This document shows positions 30,109 through 41,656 of a stretch of DNA of 64,000 bases, in pieces. Positions within the stretch are counted from its first letter, which is position 1. Each line of letters starts with the position of its first letter. Below the pieces are notes generated by a model. The model did no database searches. It was not told where the DNA came from and saw only the letters and a list, made by a program, of their open reading frames with translations. Source of the DNA: Thermotoga sp. KOL6 (GTDB lineage Bacteria > Thermotogota > Thermotogae > Thermotogales > Thermotogaceae); contig NZ_LNDE01000001.1 of assembly GCF_002866025.1 (NCBI RefSeq), positions 682,001-746,000 of the forward strand. The letters are read 5' to 3'. Made by a program: the position numbers and the translations under genes.

Positions 30109-30924
30109 TCATCCCCTCTTGAATTTTGAGAAGAAATCTCTTAATGAATCGAGAAAACTTTTTGAGACAGTCGCAAAATCTTCTTCCAACGGGATCTTTT
30201 CTCCTCGTATTCTCTTCGCAAGATTCTCAAAGTTTTTTGAAATTCTGGAGTTACCATTTAAGGAAACTGGTACTCCCGTGTTGGAAGCAACAATTATATC
30301 TTCAGAATCGGGTATGACGGCAATAATTTCCAGGGAAAGCGTATGTTTTATATCGTCCGTTGTGAGCATCTCTCCCTTCCGTACCATATGGGGTTTGAAC
30401 CTGTTGATAACAACGTGAATGTTCTCATCCGAGAAACCAAAATTTTCCAGAAGACCGATTACTCTGTCGGCATCCGATATGGCGGGAACTTCTGGAGTGG
30501 TAACCACAAGGATCCTTTCTGCCGGTGCTACTGCGTTTCTGAAACCTCTTTCGATGCCGGCTGGAGAATCGATAATGATATAATCAAAGTTTGGGATAAG
30601 TTCTTTGACGATCGATTTCATATCGTTGGGAGAAACCATCTCTTTCGTGGCTATCTGAGAGGCTGGAAGCAAATAAAGGTTCTTCAATACCTTGTGTCTG
30701 ACGAGAGCTTCTTGGGGAGAAACTTTCCCATTCACGACATCGATCAACGTGTAGACAATTCTGTTCTCCAGACCCAAAACTATATCGAGGTTTTTCAAAC
30801 CAATATCTGCATCGAGAAGACAAACTTTTTCCCCGAGTTTTGCTAGAGCGCAACCGAGATTGGCAGTTATTGTGGTCTTACCCACGCCTCCTTTACCTGA
30901 GGTCACAACTATGACATTTCCCAT
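30109..30924 (-). CDS. minD: Septum-site determining ATPase MinD
   Basis: A 271-residue deviant Walker-A ATPase: VVTSGKGGVGKTTITANLG near the N terminus with the signature lysine, DADIGLKNLDIVLGLENR near residue 38, and IIIDSPAGIERGF near 118 (Walker B). The C-terminal amphipathic helix (LRDFFSKFKRG) is the membrane-targeting sequence. ATG at 30924 begins MGNVIVVTSGKGG; the 74-residue longer frame crosses the promoter region. It sits first in minD-minE-yjbQ and is divergent from the Lon-like gene across two palindromes. Confidence 0.95.
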   Translation of the reverse strand: MGNVIVVTSGKGGVGKTTITANLGCALAKLGEKVCLLDADIGLKNLDIVLGLENRIVYTLIDVVNGKVSPQEALVRHKVLKNLYLLPASQIATKEMVSPNDMKSIVKELIPNFDYIIIDSPAGIERGFRNAVAPAERILVVTTPEVPAISDADRVIGLLENFGFSDENIHVVINRFKPHMVRKGEMLTTDDIKHTLSLEIIAVIPDSEDIIVASNTGVPVSLNGNSRISKNFENLAKRIRGEKIPLEEDFATVSKSFLDSLRDFFSKFKRG

Positions 30925-30970
30925 TGATCTCACCCTTTCTCGTTTCAGTTGATTCATCCTCTCTTCGATT

Positions 30971-31021
30971 ATTGTACAATAAAATGTGATCGAGTAAAAA
31001 ATCTTCCTAATCTCGATCACA
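30971..31021. promoter_or_regulatory. Two palindromes in the divergent minD/lon-like promoter region
   Basis: ATTGTACAAT (30971-30980) is a perfect 10-bp palindrome that contains a TACAAT -10 for the protease gene. TGTGATCGAG (30985-30994) and CTCGATCACA (31012-31021) are perfect 10-bp inverted repeats separated by 17 bases, at about the transcription start. They could be an operator or a leader hairpin. Confidence 0.55.
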
Positions 31022-31041
31022 CAAACGAGAGGAGTGAAAGA

Positions 31042-33428
31042 ATGATTAAGAAAATAAAGCCTGAGGAAATAAACAACCTTGATCTTGATTTTCTGAACTT
31101 CCAAACCACGGCAGAAATTCCTCCCAGTGAGGGATTCATAGGTCAAAGAAGAGCCAAAGAAGCTCTAGACTTGGGAATAAAAATAAAAGAGAAGGGATAC
31201 AACATCTTCGTCACAGGTGTAACGGGTACGGGCAGAAGGACCTTCGTTCAGACTATGCTCCAAGAGACTGCAAAGAAACTGCCCACACCGAACGATTGGG
31301 GTTATGTGTTCAATTTTGAAAACCCTTATGAGCCGAAAGTGATATCTTTCAAGGCCGGGCAGGGGAAGAAATTCAAAAAGAGTCTCGAGAACCTGATAAA
31401 CGAAGTAGTCGAAGTTTTGAATAAATCTTTTGAAAGTGAAGAATTCGCAGGAAAGATTTCCGAGATAGAAGAGAGATATTCTCTCATGAAAAAACAACTC
31501 TGGGAAGATCTAGAAGCGAAAGCGAAAGAACTTGGATTTGCCGTCCAACTTACTCCTGCCGGTGTGGTCATGCTTCCTATCATCAACGGGAAACCTCTCC
31601 CACCCGAAGCGGTGAATGCCCTTCCAGAGGAAGCGAAGAAAGAGATCGAAGAGAGACAGATTAAATTGAAACATCTCGTGGACGGTACGCTATACAGAAT
31701 CAGAAAGTTGGATGTAGAGTTCAGAAAATCTTTGGAAGAATTTCACAGAAGAACTGCGCTCTTCGCTATAGAACCCCTTTTTGCTGAGATGAAAAGCGAG
31801 TTTGAAGGAGACACCATCAAAAAGTTCCTGGAAGACGTGAAAAAAGACATCGTTGAAAATCTGGTGGAATTCCTCAAGATGGATGCTAAGGAACGAAAGG
31901 AAACGTACATGAGAAAGTACTCCCTGAATCTGATAGTAGACAACTCCGACCTCGAGGGTGCTCCCGTCGTCTTTGAAATGAATCCAACGTATTCAAACCT
32001 TTTCGGGAAGATAGAGTATTATGTGAGAAGTGGTTTCTTACAAACCGATTTCACCATGATAAGACCAGGTAGCATTCACAAAGCAAACGGAGGATTCCTG
32101 ATCTTGGAAGCAGAACGCTTGTTGAGTCAACCTTACGTATGGCACAACCTGAAAAGAACTCTCATGGAAAGTCAGATCACAATTGAAAATCTTGAAAGCT
32201 CTCTGGGAATTTCCAACACCATAACTCTGAAACCCGAGAAAATTCCCCTTGATTTGAAAGTTATAGTAATAGGAACACCTCATTTGTACGAGCTTCTCTA
32301 CGAACTGGACAGTGATTTCAGAAAGCTCTTCAAGATAAAGGCAGATTTTGATTGGGAAATTCCAAAAAATGAATTGAACATTCAAAAATACGCTTCTTTC
32401 GTTTCCAACGTGTGTCGCGAAAAGAACCTCCCTCATTTCAACAAAAAAGCTTTGGAAAAGGTTATTTGGTATTCCATGAGAAATGCAAAAGACAGCACGA
32501 AACTATCGGCAATTTTTGGAGACATTGTGAATCTTATCGTCGAATCCGGAGAAATAGCGAAGATGGAAAATTCTACAATCACCGACTCTTCTCATGTGCT
32601 CAAAGCCTTCCACGCCATGGAGAACAGAAAGAATCTACTCGAAGAAAAGTACGATGAAATGATAAAAAGATTTGATCTCATGGTTGAGGTGACCGGATCA
32701 AGAGTGGGACAGATAAACGGTCTAACTGTTCTCGATCTTGGAGATTATTCCTTCGGGGTACCTGTAAAAATAACCGCAAAAGCCTATCTCGGTAGGCCGG
32801 GTGTTGTGGACATTCAACGAGAAGCCGACCTCAGCGGAAAGATACACAGCAAGGCGGTTCTCATACTCGAGGGATTCCTCGGTAGCAGGTATGCTCAAGA
32901 GTTCCCACTCTCCGTCAGTGCCTCAATAAGTTTCGAACAAGTTTACAGTGAAGTGGAAGGAGATAGTGCTTCTCTCGCCGAAATTCTTGCACTTCTATCG
33001 GCTATCTCAAAGGTACCGATAAAACAAGGAATAGCAGTGACAGGATCTATAAACCAACACGGAGAGGTTCAACCTGTCGGCGGAATAATCGAGAAAGTAG
33101 AGGGTTTTTTCAGAGCCTGCAAGAATCGTGGTTTCGATGGTGAACAAGGTGTAATCATACCGAAAACCAACGCGAAGAATCTTGTGTTGAAAGATGAGAT
33201 CATCCAAGCCATGAGAAAAGGACTCTTCCACATATGGACTGTAGAAACGGTAGACGATGCCATAGAACTTGTGATGGGAATGAAAGCGGGAAAACTCACG
33301 AAAACAGGGAAATACGAGAGAAACAGCATCAATTATCTCGTTTGTCGCGAGTTGAAAAAGATGAAGAAACTGCTCGATGGTACTCTTAAAGAAATTTCAT
33401 CAAAGAAGAAAGCGAAAAAGGGTAGAAA

Positions 33429-33432
<4 letters not shown>
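31042..33432 (+). CDS. Lon-like ATP-dependent protease (AAA_32/LonB-type)
   Basis: A 796-residue protein with an N-terminal ATPase part and a C-terminal Lon protease domain. The P-loop reads GVTGTGRRT (59-67), with Arg instead of the usual Lys. A long helical insertion (about 110-310) interrupts the ATPase. In the protease domain the catalytic Ser lies in EGDSAS (S642) and the Lys in GGIIEK (K685), 43 residues apart as in canonical Lon. No Lon N-terminal substrate domain is present. ATG at 31042 follows GAGGAGTG. It overlaps ecfT by four bases, an odd pairing for a protease. Confidence 0.9.
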
Positions 33433-35159
<1,727 letters not shown>

Positions 35160-35172
35160 TCAGGGTGATGCC

Positions 35173-36369
35173 ATGTTGAAAAAAGTGTTCTTGTTTCTTT
35201 CAATTAGTTTAGCCTTCTTTTTAATTATATCATTCCTGTTTTTACTAAACAGATCTATATCGTTTCTTTTCTCAAGTGAAAATGTTGAGAATCCCTACGT
35301 ATTCCTCGTTCTCGGAAAAGACGAGGAGATCGAACATACAGTTAGAACTGACGTAATCGTTCTTGGAGTTCTTGATTGGAAAAAGGGTATCCTTTCGTTC
35401 ATCTCCATACCCAGAGATCTGATGGTGGAAAACATAAAGGTCAACGCCATCTTCAACTCTTATGGAATAGAGAAATTGTGCCAAGTTGTGAAATCTCTCC
35501 TTGGGATAGAGCCATCCTCGTATGTGATTTTCAATTACGAAGCGTTCAAAGTGTTGGGAGACGAACTAGGGCCGATTGAGGTGATCCCTAACGAAGTGAT
35601 GTTCTATGAGGATCTCTCCCAAAATCTGGTCATAGATTTTAAACCTGGGATTCCGTACAAACTGTCTGGCGAACAGCTCCTAGCATATATAAGGTACAGA
35701 AAAGACTCCATGGGTGATCTCGCTCGAATAGAACGCCAAAAGGAAGTCCTAAAGAAACTTCTCAACAAAGCTTTGAAAAAAAATCCCTATGAAATCGCAA
35801 GATTGTACAAAAAAGTAGAACCGTACATCGAAACAAATATAAGACTTCCAGAACTTCTCACACTGCTTTCGAAGGTAAAAAAAGGTATTGAATACCAATT
35901 TTTCACTCTTCCCTACATAATCGATGAAAACGGTAAAGTCTTCGCTGATGAAAAGGAAATTAGTTCGTTCAAAAAAGATCTCTTCGGGAAATCCGTAGAA
36001 GAAGCACCTTCTATGAATCTAGTAATCGTGAATATTTCATCCCTTGTATCTAGAGTTTTCGAAGCAAACATGAGAGGTGTATGGAAAGAAAGAGTGGGAT
36101 TCGAGCCGAACGAAGTCATTTGGGAAGATATTGGAATATCCAATAAAATCGAAGGAGATCATGTGTTCATAGCGCAGCCAGAGGAAGAGGAATACATATT
36201 GAAAGTTTTGAGAAAGGCTCATCCGTCGAGGAAGTTTACGATACACAGGTTCAATTCAAAAGACGATTATGAAATCTACTACACCATAATAGAAAACCTG
36301 GGAAAAAAACGGATATATCTCGATTTTCCCATATCAGCGTTGGTGTTGATAGATGATTTCAAGGAGTGA
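35173..36369 (+). CDS. LytR-CpsA-Psr (LCP) family protein
   Basis: A 398-residue membrane-anchored protein. An N-terminal hydrophobic segment (residues 2-30) is followed by an LCP domain: LGKDEEIEHTVRTDVIVLG near residue 50 (RTD motif), ISIPRDLMVE near 80 (SIPRD, pyrophosphate arginine), and LLAYIRYRKDSMGDLARIERQ near 175 (RxRxxxxxDxxRxxRQ). LCP enzymes attach glycopolymers to the cell wall, or act as phosphotransferases on undecaprenyl-linked sugars. ATG at 35173 follows AGGGTGATG. It heads the ten-gene operon that runs to rny. Confidence 0.9.
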   Translation: MLKKVFLFLSISLAFFLIISFLFLLNRSISFLFSSENVENPYVFLVLGKDEEIEHTVRTDVIVLGVLDWKKGILSFISIPRDLMVENIKVNAIFNSYGIEKLCQVVKSLLGIEPSSYVIFNYEAFKVLGDELGPIEVIPNEVMFYEDLSQNLVIDFKPGIPYKLSGEQLLAYIRYRKDSMGDLARIERQKEVLKKLLNKALKKNPYEIARLYKKVEPYIETNIRLPELLTLLSKVKKGIEYQFFTLPYIIDENGKVFADEKEISSFKKDLFGKSVEEAPSMNLVIVNISSLVSRVFEANMRGVWKERVGFEPNEVIWEDIGISNKIEGDHVFIAQPEEEEYILKVLRKAHPSRKFTIHRFNSKDDYEIYYTIIENLGKKRIYLDFPISALVLIDDFKE

Positions 36370-36374
36370 GAGAA

Positions 36375-37052
36375 ATGGTGTACAAAAAACTGCACGAATG
36401 GAATCTATCACCCAAGGAAGCTGTAGAGATACAAAGAGAACTCAGAAAAAAGTTGCAATTCATACCTTTCGAAGGAGAACCGAAGTACGTGGCGGGGGTA
36501 GATCTTTCTTTCCCACGATCAAAAGAAGGACTCGCAGTAGTAGTGGTACTGGAATACCCTTCGTTCAAGATCGTGGAGCTCGCAACGGAGAGAGGGGAAG
36601 TACCCTTTCCCTATATTCCTGGCCTCCTTGCTTTCAGGGAAGGGCCGTTGTTTTTGAGAGCGTGGGAAAAACTCAAAATACGTCCCGATGTAGTAGTTTT
36701 CGACGGGCAAGGAATAGCTCACCCTAGAAAACTTGGCATTGCATCCCATATGGGACTCTTCATAGAAATTCCGACGATCGGAGTGGCAAAATCCAGACTC
36801 TACGGTTCGTATGCTGAACCAGAAAATAAAGCGTGTTCTTGGAGTTACTTGTACGACAATGAAGGCATCATAGGTTGCGTAATGAGGACCAAAGAAGGAA
36901 GTGCACCCATTTTTGTCTCACCAGGGCACCTGATAGACGTTGAAAGTTCCATGAGACTCATAAAATCCTTTACACTGCCTGGAAAGAGAATCCCAGAACC
37001 TACTAGGCTGGCTCATATTTACACTCAACGACTGAAAAGAAGCCTTTTCTAA
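36375..37052 (+). CDS. nfi: Endonuclease V (deoxyinosine 3' endonuclease)
   Basis: A 225-residue repair nuclease that cuts one bond 3' of deoxyinosine. YVAGVDLSFP near residue 40 holds the first catalytic aspartate, GEVPFPYIPGLLAFREGP near 80 holds the strand-separating PYIP wedge and Glu, and VFDGQGIAHPRKLGIASH near 108 holds the second Asp and the inosine pocket. The ATG at 36375 is spaced eight bases from AAGGAG. The length equals the well-studied T. maritima enzyme; from memory the sequence differs at many positions, which argues for a different species. Confidence 0.95.
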   Translation: MVYKKLHEWNLSPKEAVEIQRELRKKLQFIPFEGEPKYVAGVDLSFPRSKEGLAVVVVLEYPSFKIVELATERGEVPFPYIPGLLAFREGPLFLRAWEKLKIRPDVVVFDGQGIAHPRKLGIASHMGLFIEIPTIGVAKSRLYGSYAEPENKACSWSYLYDNEGIIGCVMRTKEGSAPIFVSPGHLIDVESSMRLIKSFTLPGKRIPEPTRLAHIYTQRLKRSLF

Positions 37053-37095
37053 ACACTTTCCCCGCTGTGATAAAATAAATTCAGCCCTCAAACAA

Positions 37096-37111
37096 CCAGA
37101 CGGGTGTCTGG
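37096..37111 (+). promoter_or_regulatory. Hairpin overlapping the ribosome site of the RodZ-like gene
   Basis: CCAGAC (37096-37101), loop GGGT, GTCTGG (37106-37111). The second arm runs into the GGAGGCG ribosome site at 37110, so folding would hide it. Confidence 0.45.
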
Positions 37112-37122
37112 AGGCGATTGTT

Positions 37123-37704
37123 TTGAGCGAAAAATGGAAGGAACTTGGAGAAACCTTCAAAAAGAGAAGAGAAGAGAGGAGAATCACTCTTTTAGATGCT
37201 TCCCTGTTCACAAACATAAATCCTAGCAAATTAAAGCGCATTGAGGAAGGTGATCTGCAAAATCTTGATGCGGAAATTTATGTGAAGAGTTATATAAGGC
37301 GATACGCAGAGTTTCTAGAATTGCCTTCAGAAGAGATGCTGCAAATGTACGAGGAAGGGAAGAAAGAAACAACTCTCGAAGAAGGACTGAAGAAGGAAAA
37401 AAAGAAAGGAAAGGAAAAAGAAAGAGGTCCACAAAATGTGGTTCTGATATCATTCTTAGTCGTAGGAATTGTTTTGCTCATCTTTTCAATTAGCGAAAAC
37501 ATAAAACTTCGTCGTACTCCACCTGCTTACCTTGTCAGCTCGAAAGAGATTATCTTGAACGGGACTCCTGTAAAGGGTGAGGTGCCATTGTTTGAGGGGA
37601 AGTATACGGTGGAAACTGAGGGTGATATTGTTCTCAGAACCTCTTCAGAAGAGTGGACGGTGAAACTCAAAAAATTCGAGGTGATGGTGTCATGGGAGAA
37701 ATAA
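37123..37704 (+). CDS. RodZ-like membrane protein with N-terminal helix-turn-helix
   Basis: A 193-residue bitopic protein. Residues 5-75 form the HTH_25 domain of RodZ (LGETFKKRREERRITLLDAS, then NPSKLKRIEEGD, YVKSYIRRYAEFL), which binds MreB in relatives. A Lys/Glu-rich linker (about 85-105) precedes one membrane helix (VVLISFLVVGIVLLIFSI, about 107-125) and a short periplasmic beta domain. TTG at 37123 is the likely start behind GGAGGCGAT. It follows the LCP and nfi genes, a fitting place for cell-shape machinery. Confidence 0.82.
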   Translation: MSEKWKELGETFKKRREERRITLLDASLFTNINPSKLKRIEEGDLQNLDAEIYVKSYIRRYAEFLELPSEEMLQMYEEGKKETTLEEGLKKEKKKGKEKERGPQNVVLISFLVVGIVLLIFSISENIKLRRTPPAYLVSSKEIILNGTPVKGEVPLFEGKYTVETEGDIVLRTSSEEWTVKLKKFEVMVSWEK

Positions 37705-38234
37705 AAACTCCAGATTTGGTCAATTTGGTGATGTTCATCTTCGCGTCTCACATAGATTACTGGTTCAGCGAGGTGAGACCCGTCCTTGAGGAAAGATTCG
37801 GTCCGATAGATTACGTATCAAATAATCTTGATTTTGAAAAGTACACCCTCTACTATTCAGAAGAAATGGGACAAGGTTTACAAGGCAAACTGGTTAGTTT
37901 TGAAAGACTCATACATCCTTATCAACTTGCAGACATAAAGCTTGAAACTAATTCTATAGAAAAGATGTTCGCTGTGGAAGGAAAGAGGAAAGTGAATATA
38001 GATCCAGGTTACATCCACCACACTCAATTCGTCTTGGCTTCGACGAAACACTGGGGGAACCGTATTTATTTAGGAAAGGGTATATATGCAGAAGTAACAT
38101 TAGTTTACGTTCGAGGAGAATTCAGACACATGGAGTTCACTTATCCAAATTACAGAGAAGCAGAGTACAAAGAGCATTTGGAGAAAATCAGGGAGAGATA
38201 TTTGAAGAAGAGGAGGAAAATCATAAAAAAATGA
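37692..38234 (+). CDS. DUF4416 family protein
   Basis: A 180-residue protein of the DUF4416 family, known mainly from thermophiles and deltaproteobacteria and without a known function. Family blocks are the IDPGYIHHTQFVLASTKHWG stretch near residue 105 and IYLGKGIYAEVTLVY near 127, then FTYPNYREAEY. The ATG at 37692 lies inside the end of the RodZ-like gene (13-base overlap) and its stop overlaps rimO (ATGA), so translation is coupled on both sides. Confidence 0.85.
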   Translation: MGEIKTPDLVNLVMFIFASHIDYWFSEVRPVLEERFGPIDYVSNNLDFEKYTLYYSEEMGQGLQGKLVSFERLIHPYQLADIKLETNSIEKMFAVEGKRKVNIDPGYIHHTQFVLASTKHWGNRIYLGKGIYAEVTLVYVRGEFRHMEFTYPNYREAEYKEHLEKIRERYLKKRRKIIKK

Positions 38235-39526
38235 AAGTGGGAATAAAGGTTCTAGGCTGCCCAAAAAACGAGGCCGATTGTGACGTATTGGCAGGGATTC
38301 TGAAGGATAAAGGGCATAAAATCGTAAAAAGTGTAGACGAAGCAGACATTGTTGTTCTCGATACCTGCGCTTTCATTGAAGATGCAAAAAAAGAGGCAAT
38401 AGAAGAAATTTTCTCTTTCATCGAAGCAAAAAACAACGGGTACAAATTCAAACTAGTTGTAAAAGGATGTCTTGTTCAAAGGTATTACAAAGATTTAAAG
38501 AGAGAAATACCTGAAGTTGACCAGTGGATAGGTGTGGCAGCCCCAGAAAAGATAGTGGCGGCTTTAGAGAGAGGAGAAGACTTGATACCAGACCGTCCCG
38601 AAACCGTTTACAGTTATAGAAGAAGATTCAGCTTGGAAGAAAAGCCTTTCGCTTACGTGAAAATATCCGACGGATGTGACAGGGGATGTACCTTCTGTTC
38701 CATCCCGAGCTTCAAAGGAAGACTGAGGAGTAGAGAGATAGAGGATGTTGTTAGAGAAGTGGAGGACCTTTTGAAAATGGGAAAGAAAGAAATCATTTTG
38801 GTTGCTCAAGATACAACTTCTTACGGTGTGGATCTTTACGGGAAACAAGTTCTACCCGATCTTCTGAGAAATTTGAACAGTCTAAAAGGTGATTTCTGGA
38901 TCAGAGTGATGTACCTTCATCCAGATCATCTGACAAAGAACATAATAGAAGCCATGTTGAACTTGGAGAAAGTGGTAAAGTATTTCGATGTGCCAGTGCA
39001 ACATGGAAGTGATAGAATTTTGAAACTCATGGGGCGAGCCAAGGGATCGGAAGAATTGAAGAGGATGCTTTTTTATATAAGAGAAAAGTTTCCAGATGCT
39101 ATCCTCCGAACGAGTATAATAGTTGGATTTCCATCGGAAACTGAGGAAGATTTCGAAAAGTTGAAGAGATTTGTTGAAGAAGTGCAATTCGACAAACTCG
39201 GGGTCTTCACTTACTCAGACGAAGAAGGAACGGTTGCATACACACTGACGAAAAAGGTGGAACCAGAGACGGCACAGAGAAGACAAGAAGAACTGTTGAT
39301 GATTCAATCGGAAATCTCTTACAATCGTTTGGAAAGGTTTCTCAACAAGAAGATGAGATTCCTCGTCGAAGGAAAGGAGGGGGAATACCTAGTAGGAAGA
39401 AGTTGGACAGAAGCACCAGAGGTGGATGGGATTGTCCTTGTAAAAGGCGAAGGGAACATCGGTGATTTCCTTGATATAGTAATAAAAGAACATGACGAAT
39501 ATGATATGTGGGGGTTACCTGTATGA
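38231..39526 (+). CDS. rimO: Ribosomal protein S12 methylthiotransferase RimO
   Basis: A 431-residue radical SAM methylthiotransferase that adds a methylthio group to Asp of ribosomal protein S12. Three N-terminal cysteines for the auxiliary cluster are in LGCPKNEADC, DTCAFIEDA and VKGCLVQRY. The radical SAM motif is SDGCDRGCTFCSIPSFKG near residue 145 (CxxxCxxC). A C-terminal TRAM domain (about 365-428) binds substrate. The T. maritima orthologue is structurally known. The stop overlaps pgsA by four bases. Confidence 0.95.
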   Translation: MKVGIKVLGCPKNEADCDVLAGILKDKGHKIVKSVDEADIVVLDTCAFIEDAKKEAIEEIFSFIEAKNNGYKFKLVVKGCLVQRYYKDLKREIPEVDQWIGVAAPEKIVAALERGEDLIPDRPETVYSYRRRFSLEEKPFAYVKISDGCDRGCTFCSIPSFKGRLRSREIEDVVREVEDLLKMGKKEIILVAQDTTSYGVDLYGKQVLPDLLRNLNSLKGDFWIRVMYLHPDHLTKNIIEAMLNLEKVVKYFDVPVQHGSDRILKLMGRAKGSEELKRMLFYIREKFPDAILRTSIIVGFPSETEEDFEKLKRFVEEVQFDKLGVFTYSDEEGTVAYTLTKKVEPETAQRRQEELLMIQSEISYNRLERFLNKKMRFLVEGKEGEYLVGRSWTEAPEVDGIVLVKGEGNIGDFLDIVIKEHDEYDMWGLPV

Positions 39527-40044
39527 ACTTGGCCAACTTTTTTTCCATACTGAGAGCGGTCCTTACGATACCGATCGTTTGGTTTTATCTAGAAGGATGG
39601 GACATCGTTTCCTTTGCTGTTTTTCTCTTTGCAGCGTTTACAGACTATTTGGACGGTTTCTTCGCACGGAGAAAGAACCAAGTGACAGATTTTGGAAAGG
39701 TTTTTGATCAAGTTTCGGACAAAATCCTGATAATCTCTACGGCCGTTACCATGTTGGATGTTCTACCTATTTGGTACGTGCTGACTGTTTTTGCAAGAGA
39801 CACACTCATAAACGGCCTCAGAATCCTTGCAGCCAGTAAAGGAATAATCGTGCCAGCGAGATGGATAGGAAAGATAAAAACCGTTTCTCAATTTGTAGTC
39901 TTGATAGGCGTTTTCCTGCTCAAGATGGGCCTTCTTACATTTCCCATCTTGATGTTCCTTGTAATACTTTCATTCATCGTAACAGTTCTCTCTGGGATTT
40001 TCTACACGATGGATCTTGCAAGAATCACAAAAATGGAGGGATAA
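39523..40044 (+). CDS. pgsA: CDP-diacylglycerol-glycerol-3-phosphate 3-phosphatidyltransferase
   Basis: A 173-residue integral membrane enzyme of the CDP-alcohol phosphotransferase family, with about five helices. The signature D-x2-D-G-x2-A-R-x8-G-x3-D-x3-D is present at about residues 40-67 (TDYLDGFFARR then DFGKVFDQVSDK). NLANFFSILRAVLTIP at the N terminus is typical of PgsA. It makes phosphatidylglycerophosphate, the first committed step of phosphatidylglycerol. ATG at 39523 overlaps the rimO stop. Confidence 0.9.
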   Translation: MNLANFFSILRAVLTIPIVWFYLEGWDIVSFAVFLFAAFTDYLDGFFARRKNQVTDFGKVFDQVSDKILIISTAVTMLDVLPIWYVLTVFARDTLINGLRILAASKGIIVPARWIGKIKTVSQFVVLIGVFLLKMGLLTFPILMFLVILSFIVTVLSGIFYTMDLARITKMEG

Positions 40045-40047
40045 TCT

Positions 40048-40611
40048 ATGAGAACTTTTATTGCCATCGACGTGAACGACGAAGTTAAAAAACAAGCTTC
40101 TGAAGTTATAGAAAAACTCATGAGAAGAGGATTTGGAGCAACGTGGGTGTCTGAGGAAAACATGCACCTTACTCTTTTTTTCCTTGGTAACGTAGAAGAA
40201 CAAAAGATTGCAGAAATAGCGGAACATCTCTGTCGTAGAGTGAGAGGATTCCCATCTTTTTCTTTTACTGTGAAAGGCTTCGGATTTTTCAGAAGGGGAA
40301 GATCCCCGCGAGTCTTTTGGTTGGGAGTGGAAAACACAGATCGTTTAAACAAGCTCTACGAAGAATTGAGAAACGAACTCTCACACCATGGTTTTTCCTT
40401 TGAAGAAAGATTCGTTCCACACATCACCATCGGAAGAGTGAAGTATTACCCTGACAAATGGGAAAAATTACTTGGGGACATTGACTTTCCACCCATAGAG
40501 GTGGCGGTGGACAGCTTCAAAATTTTCTCGTCCACTTTAACACCAACCGGCCCTATTTACAAAGTTCTTTACGAATGTCACTTTGAAGGAGGATTGATCA
40601 AACATGGCTGA
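40048..40611 (+). CDS. thpR: RNA 2',3'-cyclic phosphodiesterase (2H family)
   Basis: A 187-residue 2H phosphoesterase with the two defining HxT motifs, HLTLFFLG near residue 43 and HITIGR near 127. [11 protein letters not shown] at the start and [18 protein letters not shown] near the end match ThpR (formerly LigT). It opens 2',3'-cyclic phosphate RNA ends. The start is three bases after the pgsA stop; its end overlaps recA by eight bases. Confidence 0.9.
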   Translation: MRTFIAIDVNDEVKKQASEVIEKLMRRGFGATWVSEENMHLTLFFLGNVEEQKIAEIAEHLCRRVRGFPSFSFTVKGFGFFRRGRSPRVFWLGVENTDRLNKLYEELRNELSHHGFSFEERFVPHITIGRVKYYPDKWEKLLGDIDFPPIEVAVDSFKIFSSTLTPTGPIYKVLYECHFEGGLIKHG

Positions 40612-41656
40612 GGAAAAACAGAAAAAGAGTGTTTTAGAAAAAGCTTTGAAAAGAATAGAAGAGAACTTTGGAAAAGGATCGATAATGATACTGGGTGATG
40701 AAACTCAGGTCCAACCTGTAGAGGTTATCCCAACCGGCTCTCTTGCTATAGACATTGCGACGGGAGTGGGAGGGTATCCCAGAGGAAGGATTGTGGAAAT
40801 TTTTGGACCAGAGTCCAGTGGTAAAACTACTTTGGCTCTTCACGCCATCGCTGAAGCACAAAAGATGGGTGGAGTTGCAGCGTTCATAGATGCAGAGCAT
40901 GCCTTAGATCCAGTGTATGCAAAGAATCTCGGTGTGGATCTGAAAAGCCTGTTGATCTCACAACCAGATCATGGAGAACAAGCCCTTGAAATAGTTGATG
41001 AGCTTGTAAGAAGCGGAGTAGTAGACCTAATAGTTGTTGATTCCGTAGCCGCTTTGGTACCGAGGGCTGAAATAGAAGGTGCCATGGGAGACATGCAAGT
41101 CGGGTTGCAAGCTCGTCTCATGTCTCAAGCCCTGAGAAAAATAGCAGGAAGTGTGAACAAATCGAAAGCGGTGGTAATATTTACTAACCAGATACGAATG
41201 AAAATCGGCGTGATGTTTGGAAGCCCGGAAACAACCACGGGAGGACTTGCATTGAAATTTTACGCCACTATGAGGTTGGAAGTCAGAAGAGGCGAAGCAA
41301 TTAAAGAAGGAAAAGATGTAATAGGAAACACAATAAACGTAAAGATCGTTAAAAACAAAGTCGCTCCTCCTTTCAAGACCGCACAGACTTACATCATATA
41401 CGGCAAGGGTATAGACAGAGAGTACGAACTCTTCAATATAGCCGTGAGTGAAGGTATTGTAATCAGAAAAGGTAGCTGGTACTACTACACCACCTTGAAA
41501 GGTGAAGATATCTCACTCGGTCAAGGAGGAACCAACGTGGTCCAATTCCTCAAAGGAAATCCCAAGATAGCCGATGAAATCGAAAGGAGAATAAAAGAGA
41601 AATATGGCCTCTTACGGTCGGAGAAAAAGCAAAAAGAACCAGAGAAATCCTCTTAA
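40604..41656 (+). CDS. recA: Recombinase RecA
   Basis: A 350-residue strand-exchange protein. [16 protein letters not shown] near residue 65 is Walker [19 protein letters not shown] near 142 is Walker B, and the L2 loop region with [22 protein letters not shown] near 195 binds DNA. It catalyses homologous pairing and LexA-type cleavage. No LexA box is seen upstream; it is embedded in the operon, with GGAGGATTGATC before the ATG. The C-terminal coding end overlaps recX by 53 bases. Confidence 0.97.
   Translation: MAEEKQKKSVLEKALKRIEENFGKGSIMILGDETQVQPVEVIPTGSLAIDIATGVGGYPRGRIVEIFGPESSGKTTLALHAIAEAQKMGGVAAFIDAEHALDPVYAKNLGVDLKSLLISQPDHGEQALEIVDELVRSGVVDLIVVDSVAALVPRAEIEGAMGDMQVGLQARLMSQALRKIAGSVNKSKAVVIFTNQIRMKIGVMFGSPETTTGGLALKFYATMRLEVRRGEAIKEGKDVIGNTINVKIVKNKVAPPFKTAQTYIIYGKGIDREYELFNIAVSEGIVIRKGSWYYYTTLKGEDISLGQGGTNVVQFLKGNPKIADEIERRIKEKYGLLRSEKKQKEPEKSS

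Noticed and set aside
30925-31146. N-terminal extension of MinD
   Set aside because: The extra 74 codons cross the divergent promoter and palindromes, and MinD proteins start directly before the P-loop.
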